DNA of 64,000 bases from Mucilaginibacter inviolabilis (lineage in GTDB: Bacteria > Bacteroidota > Bacteroidia > Sphingobacteriales > Sphingobacteriaceae): positions 2,418,001 to 2,482,000 of the forward strand of contig NZ_JAANAT010000001.1 of NCBI RefSeq assembly GCF_011089895.1, written 5' to 3'. Below the pieces are notes generated by a model. It made no database searches. It had not been told where the DNA came from and saw nothing but the letters and a program-made list of their open reading frames with translations. This document shows positions 59,846 to 64,000 of this stretch, piece by piece. The translations under genes and the position numbers were made by a program. Numbering within the stretch: the stretch's first letter is position 1; each line of letters opens with the position of its first letter.

Positions 59846-62272
59846 TTAAAACTTATAAGCAAAGCTCAAAGCAAAGTTCCTTTGCGCTTGCGGAATTATT
59901 GAATAATTACCGATATAATATTTTTCATTGGTGATGTTATTCAGGTTAAATGTAATCCTGTAACTATCGGCAGTATAAAACAAACTGGAATTGATCAATA
60001 CATAACTTGGAAGGTAAAAAATACCCGTTACGCTACTATCTATTGATTTTTGTTCGCTGGCGTAATTACCGCCAACCCCAAAACCAAAGTTCTTAAGATC
60101 GCCTCTGGTAAATTTGTATGTTGCCCACAAGTTTGCCAGATCCGGAGCGCCTTGCCCACCCGGGGTTCTGCCTGGCTCGTTATAAAAATCACCGGCATTG
60201 CCTTTTAATACTTTGATAGAGTTATGGCTGTAACCCGCTAAAAGATTTAAACCAGGGGCCGGGTTGGCGTTCATATCCAACTCAAAACCTTTACTACCTA
60301 CTGTACCTCCCTGAAGATAACCATTTATATTGTTCGGATCGGTGTATACCCTGTCTGAAACCCGGATATCATAGTATGACACCGTAATGTTTAACTTATC
60401 CGAAAGCAGGTTAGTTTTCACCCCTACTTCCCATTGATTAGCATGCTCCGGCTTAAATGCCTGAATACCTGGGTTATTACCTGAAGAATCAGCTACCGAA
60501 CGTGGATCGACGTTAATGAAAGCATTCATATAGTTGGCAAAGATCGACACCTTATCCATAACCGGCTGATAAACCAATCCAAATTTTGGTGACAAAAATG
60601 TTTGGTTGTAGTTGGAAGTCTTATCTCCGCCAGCACTATTGGCTACATAATGATCAACCCTTAAACTGGCCATAGCTGCCAAAGCCGGCGTAAAATTAAT
60701 CACATCCGAAACATAGGCGCTGTATGCGCTATTGGTGACATTATTTCTATTTCCGGGCTTACTTGCCAAAAGATTGTCAACCAAACCCTGGGATAGATAT
60801 ACCGGAGGTATGGTATCATGCGTTCCCGGAACCGGATAAGCAACTTCGCCGCTCTGTGGAGTTACATGTCTTACAACGGCATAACCTGTCCCGTTATTGA
60901 TGGCATTACGACTAAAATAATCCAGCCCGATCAGTAACTGGTTCCGCATGTTCCCAATCTTGAAATCGCCATTAAAATTTTGCTGTACATCAGTTGTACT
61001 GGTTGTTTGCTGATCTTTGTGAAGGGTTTGCCCAAAATATTGATCTGTTGGCACACCATCCTCATAAATATAACTATAGTAACCGTTCGATTTTACCGTC
61101 GTACGCGAAACCACTGTTTGTGATGTCCATTGGCTGGATATTTTATACAGCATCTGGGCCTGCAAATTAAACCTCGGGTTTTTCATGGTCAGATCATTAC
61201 TGATGAATGATTCATTGTAATTCAGGTTTAAATCCTTCACCGTTTTAAAAGGTAGCGGGCTCATCCTGTCAGACGGAAAGAATATCGGTGGCACCGCCCT
61301 TTCTTCCTGCAATATCTCTGTCAGGAAATGAAACGAAAGTTTATCATTCACTTCATATGTTAAAGCGGGTGCTATAAAAAAAGATTTTTGAAAACCCGCG
61401 TTCTGAAAACTATTTTGGTCGGTGTATGCTGCGTTTACACGCAATGCTACTTTTTCTGTTTTGCTCAGCGGGGTGTTGACGTCAGCCGTAACCCGGTTTA
61501 AGCCAAAACTACCCACGTTATAAGTAATCTCGCCGCCGGTTGTAAAATACGGCTTCTTGGTAATGGTATTGATCATTCCGCCATAGCTTAAATAAGCCCC
61601 GCCAAATAAGGTACCTGATGGCCCCTTGATCACTTGTATCTCTTCCACATCGGCTAAATCAAGGTCTCCGCTGGTTAAACCGGATAGACCATTCATCAAT
61701 GTTGTCTGGCCTTGAAAACCACGTATCGCGAAATAAGTACCGCCATCTCCGCCTCTGCCTGTTGATCCCCACGTTTTGGTAATTCCAGGCACATTCCGTA
61801 ACGCATCATCGTACGAGGTAATACCCTGCTGTTTTATTATTTCGGACGAAACCGTATTATAAACCTGCGGGTTCTCCAGGTTTTTCAAGGGCATTTTAGC
61901 CACAATGGAGTTTACCTTATTTGATTTTTTTGTTGAAATTACAACCTCCTGTAATTGGGTGGAGTTTTCTTTCAGTACAAAGTTAACCAGTAGAGTTTCA
62001 CCTGACCGTGTCTCTATGGTTTGTTCCCTTTTCTCAAGCCCTATAAAAGACGCTACCAATGTGTGCGATCCCGGTGTTACCCGTTTAATCTGGTAATGCC
62101 CATTTTTATCGGTTAAAGTGGCCTTGTTAGTCCCTTTAATAGTTATGCTCACCAGATCGGCGGGCTTTCCGTCGGCTGTTTTTACAGAGCCACTGATGGT
62201 TGCTGTTTGTGCTAATAAAGTTAAGGAGGGTAGCAGGAACAGAAGTAAACAATAAGTAATTTTTTTTATCAT
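59846..62272 (-). CDS. TonB-dependent siderophore-type receptor
   Basis: An 808-residue outer-membrane receptor with a signal peptide (MIKKITYCLLLFLLPSLTLLAQ), a carboxypeptidase-regulatory-like N-domain (ISGSVKTADGKPADLVSITIKG), a TonB-box-like segment QEVVISTKKSNKV, plug with DDALRNVPGITKTWGSTGRGGDGGTYFAIRGF and VEEIQVIKGPSGTLFGG, and a 22-stranded barrel ending in AQRNFALSFAYKF (terminal Phe). The plug form matches siderophore receptors of the FhuA/FcuA type. No siderophore biosynthesis or Fur box was noted. Confidence 0.95.
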   Translation of the reverse strand: MIKKITYCLLLFLLPSLTLLAQTATISGSVKTADGKPADLVSITIKGTNKATLTDKNGHYQIKRVTPGSHTLVASFIGLEKREQTIETRSGETLLVNFVLKENSTQLQEVVISTKKSNKVNSIVAKMPLKNLENPQVYNTVSSEIIKQQGITSYDDALRNVPGITKTWGSTGRGGDGGTYFAIRGFQGQTTLMNGLSGLTSGDLDLADVEEIQVIKGPSGTLFGGAYLSYGGMINTITKKPYFTTGGEITYNVGSFGLNRVTADVNTPLSKTEKVALRVNAAYTDQNSFQNAGFQKSFFIAPALTYEVNDKLSFHFLTEILQEERAVPPIFFPSDRMSPLPFKTVKDLNLNYNESFISNDLTMKNPRFNLQAQMLYKISSQWTSQTVVSRTTVKSNGYYSYIYEDGVPTDQYFGQTLHKDQQTTSTTDVQQNFNGDFKIGNMRNQLLIGLDYFSRNAINNGTGYAVVRHVTPQSGEVAYPVPGTHDTIPPVYLSQGLVDNLLASKPGNRNNVTNSAYSAYVSDVINFTPALAAMASLRVDHYVANSAGGDKTSNYNQTFLSPKFGLVYQPVMDKVSIFANYMNAFINVDPRSVADSSGNNPGIQAFKPEHANQWEVGVKTNLLSDKLNITVSYYDIRVSDRVYTDPNNINGYLQGGTVGSKGFELDMNANPAPGLNLLAGYSHNSIKVLKGNAGDFYNEPGRTPGGQGAPDLANLWATYKFTRGDLKNFGFGVGGNYASEQKSIDSSVTGIFYLPSYVLINSSLFYTADSYRITFNLNNITNEKYYIGNYSIIPQAQRNFALSFAYKF

Positions 62273-62460
62273 AGTTGGTGATTTTGATATGGGGCAAAAG
62301 TATCGTTTAAATCGCTCTCAAACAATACTGTTTAAAGCCGTTCCAAATAGGATTTTTCATTCATTTTAAGGGAGATACACATCTGTTTCCCGGATCTGTA
62401 ACTATTGATAATTTTAATAAATTAAACAAGTATTGACAGTTAGTTTGTAATTTAGAGATT

Positions 62461-63447
62461 ATGAAAAACTCACCAATTACAAGCTACAAGGAGATTTCCC
62501 GTTTTATACGGGTACAAATGATTTTATCATTGTTCTTTTTTTCAGCAATCAATGCCTTAGCTGTTCCGCTTGAAAAAGCGTCCGATGCAGCTGTTATCGG
62601 GCGATGGGACATCACTATAGACAAGGCAGGTAAAAGTTTGCCGTCATGGTTAGAGGTGCAAAAATCGGGCACTCATATCCTCATCGGTCGTTTCACCTAC
62701 GCTTTTGGAAGCGCGCGGCCTATCTCAGAAATTAAACCGCATGATGGTAAATATAGTTTCTCTATCCCACCCCAATGGGAAGAAGGAAACCGGAATATGG
62801 ATTTTGAATTTGAGCTGAAGGGCGAGGAATTAGTGGGTACCATGGTATATACAGATGGGGTAACTTATCACTTTACCGGGGTACGGGCACCATCACTCAT
62901 AAGGGCTAAGGATCCTGTTTGGGGAACGCCAATTAAATTGTTTAATGGTAAAGACACCAAAGGCTGGCATGCTGATGGTAAAAATCAGTGGACTGTTGAG
63001 TCGGGTATTTTACGGAGCCTGCACTCTGGTGCTAACCTGATCACTGATAAAACTTTTAATGACTTTAAACTGCATATTGAGTTTCGTTATCAAAAGGGTA
63101 GCAATAGCGGAGTTTATTTGAGAGGCCGGTATGAAGTACAGATCATGGATGTTAAAAGCGGCGAACCGGAACCTATCAACAACCAGTTCAGTGCCATTTA
63201 TGGCTTTTTGCCGCCGAACAAAATGATGGCAAAAGACGCAGGAGAGTGGCAATCATATGATATTACACTGGTAGGCAGGCTGGTTACTATAGTAGCCAAT
63301 GGCACTATGGTGATATGCAGACAGGAGATACCAGGAATTACCGGCGGAGCTTTCAATAGTAAAGAAGGCGAACCAGGACCTATTTTGATCCAGGGAGATC
63401 ATGGGCCGATTGATTATAGAAATATCGTGATCACGCCTGCTAAATAA
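62461..63447 (+). CDS. DUF1080-family protein (putative 3-keto-disaccharide hydrolase)
   Basis: A 328-residue exported protein; N-terminal hydrophobic segment (~16-37, FIRVQMILSLFFFSAINALAVP) is a signal peptide. Residues ~45-140 form a beta-rich N-domain (GRWDITIDKAGKSLPSWLEV), and ~155-328 the DUF1080 jellyroll: PIKLFNGKDTKGWHADGKNQWTVESGILRS, FKLHIEFRYQKGSNSGVYLRGRYEVQIMD and PILIQGDHGPIDYRNI. The family acts on modified sugars. It is next to a siderophore receptor and a SusCD system, so it may contribute to glycan use. The Asp/Glu catalytic set is not fixed by eye. Confidence 0.92.
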   Translation: MKNSPITSYKEISRFIRVQMILSLFFFSAINALAVPLEKASDAAVIGRWDITIDKAGKSLPSWLEVQKSGTHILIGRFTYAFGSARPISEIKPHDGKYSFSIPPQWEEGNRNMDFEFELKGEELVGTMVYTDGVTYHFTGVRAPSLIRAKDPVWGTPIKLFNGKDTKGWHADGKNQWTVESGILRSLHSGANLITDKTFNDFKLHIEFRYQKGSNSGVYLRGRYEVQIMDVKSGEPEPINNQFSAIYGFLPPNKMMAKDAGEWQSYDITLVGRLVTIVANGTMVICRQEIPGITGGAFNSKEGEPGPILIQGDHGPIDYRNIVITPAK

Positions 63448-63468
63448 GGCTGTTAACTATTCTAATAA

Positions 63469-63506
63469 AACAAAAATGCCTGAGCAGCTGCTCAGGCATT
63501 TTTGTT
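63469..63506. terminator. Bidirectional terminator
   Basis: Perfect palindrome with the centre GAGCAGCTGCTC, arms AACAAAAATGCCTGAGCAG and complement, between convergent genes. Confidence 0.93.
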
Positions 63507-63535
63507 AAAGCGCCATTCTGTTTTAAACATGGCCA

Positions 63536-63940
63536 TTAATTCATCGCGTAGCTAGCCGGTTTAAAGTAGGTGGCAGAATATACCCTTCGGAACATAGTGT
63601 AAGTTACCGTTACCATAATAAACGCTATAATGGCATCTATGGCGCTTGCCAGCCCCAACACATTTACTTTGGAGGCAAAAGCGAAGATAATATCGAAGTA
63701 AATGCCTGCAAACACCCACTCTTTTAACCGGAGCAGTTTACCTGGTATTAGAAGAACAGCGATACCTACTACTTTGGCAACACCTAATATGTAAATAAAG
63801 TGAGGTGGGTAACCCAGTTTTAAAGTGATGTCCCAAACGAGTTTGTTGGCAGTGAGTTCACAAAATCCGCTTGTACCAAACCATAAAGAGGTAAGCGCGG
63901 TTCCTATCCAATAGATTGTTTTTGTTGTTTTAGTTGTCAT
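63536..63940 (-). CDS. DoxX-like membrane protein
   Basis: A 134-residue membrane protein with four hydrophobic spans (IYWIGTALTSLWFGTSGFCEL; FIYILGVAKVVGIAVLLIP; WVFAGIYFDIIFAFASKVNVLG; AIDAIIAFIMVTVTYTMF), with the family order of DoxX/DUF6 small membrane proteins: LGYPPHFIYILGVAKVVG resembles the conserved 'LGYP..F...LG..K.L' motif. Function unclear, probably quinone or thiol related. It is monocistronic, opposite in direction to its left neighbour. The final 60 bp show no gene. Confidence 0.88.
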   Translation of the reverse strand: MTTKTTKTIYWIGTALTSLWFGTSGFCELTANKLVWDITLKLGYPPHFIYILGVAKVVGIAVLLIPGKLLRLKEWVFAGIYFDIIFAFASKVNVLGLASAIDAIIAFIMVTVTYTMFRRVYSATYFKPASYAMN

Positions 63941-64000
63941 GATTTCTAGTTTTTAATTTGTTTGTTGATTCAAAAATGGGCTTTACTTACTGAATGGCAG

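Overview
The window looks like a chromosome segment from a Bacteroidota species of the Sphingobacteriaceae, most likely Mucilaginibacter or Pedobacter. The grounds are a SusC/SusD pair with an ECF sigma factor and FecR anti-sigma factor, promoters of the TTTG-N19-TANNTTTG type, many lipoproteins and TonB receptors, and a high density of short intergenic palindromes typical of these genera. The genus is inferred from gene style; no marker gene was compared.

Region 1 (1-14.6 kb) is the right part of a prophage or phage-derived element, read left to right: the end of a tape-measure gene, a ClpP-like protease/scaffold, a probable major capsid protein, small structural genes, a portal protein, an SGNH-hydrolase tail fibre, an AT-rich acyltransferase with its own promoter-like box, and a lysis cassette (small lipoprotein, holin-like protein, T4-type lysozyme, anchored coiled-coil protein). 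Integrase and terminase are not in the window. The spaces between structural genes are filled with host-type palindromic repeats, including four copies of a ~90-bp inverted repeat. The block ends 23 bp before a tRNA-Leu(GAG) whose 3' end faces it; tRNA-Leu(CAG) follows.

Region 2 (15-24.6 kb) has an exported YCF48-like protein, tRNA-Lys(TTT) and, behind a second copy of the tRNA-Lys 3' end, a compact defence island: an XRE regulator, a BcgI-like nuclease-methyltransferase fusion with a separate specificity subunit, a small P-loop protein, a Septu-like ATPase/HNH pair (PtuA/PtuB) and a PD-(D/E)XK-like protein. The seven genes overlap or nearly touch and look like one transcript.

Region 3 (24.6-32.4 kb) carries a SatD-family/DUF3307 pair with two palindromic operator candidates, then an NAD salvage locus: an NrtR-type Nudix regulator, then NadM-Nudix, NadV and a PRPP synthetase. 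A near-textbook promoter overlapped by two identical-geometry palindromes lies before nadM. DUF5995, alpha/beta-hydrolase and DUF4287 genes follow.

Region 4 (32.4-44.3 kb) has a repeat-rich gap, topoisomerase III, another repeat-rich gap with a REP/BIME-like element, an HExxH membrane protein, an LptF/LptG-family permease, a MacB/FtsX-type permease, a candidate small RNA, a PAP2 phosphatase and a three-gene signalling unit (polytopic membrane protein, histidine kinase, NarL-type regulator).

Region 5 (44.6-49.6 kb) may be the least described part: a small Ala/Val-rich protein with its own hairpin terminator, then an anchored SdpA-like protein, an SdpB/HTTM-like membrane protein and a DCC-type thiol-disulfide oxidoreductase, followed by three tandem class-3 lipase paralogues. 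The layout recalls the SdpABC peptide-toxin system.

Region 6 (49.6-64 kb) has an AraC regulator and two stress/metabolic genes sharing a 16-bp upstream box at identical spacing, an ECF sigma/FecR/SusC/SusD locus with a hairpin between fecR and susC, a TonB-dependent siderophore-type receptor, a DUF1080 protein and a DoxX-like protein.
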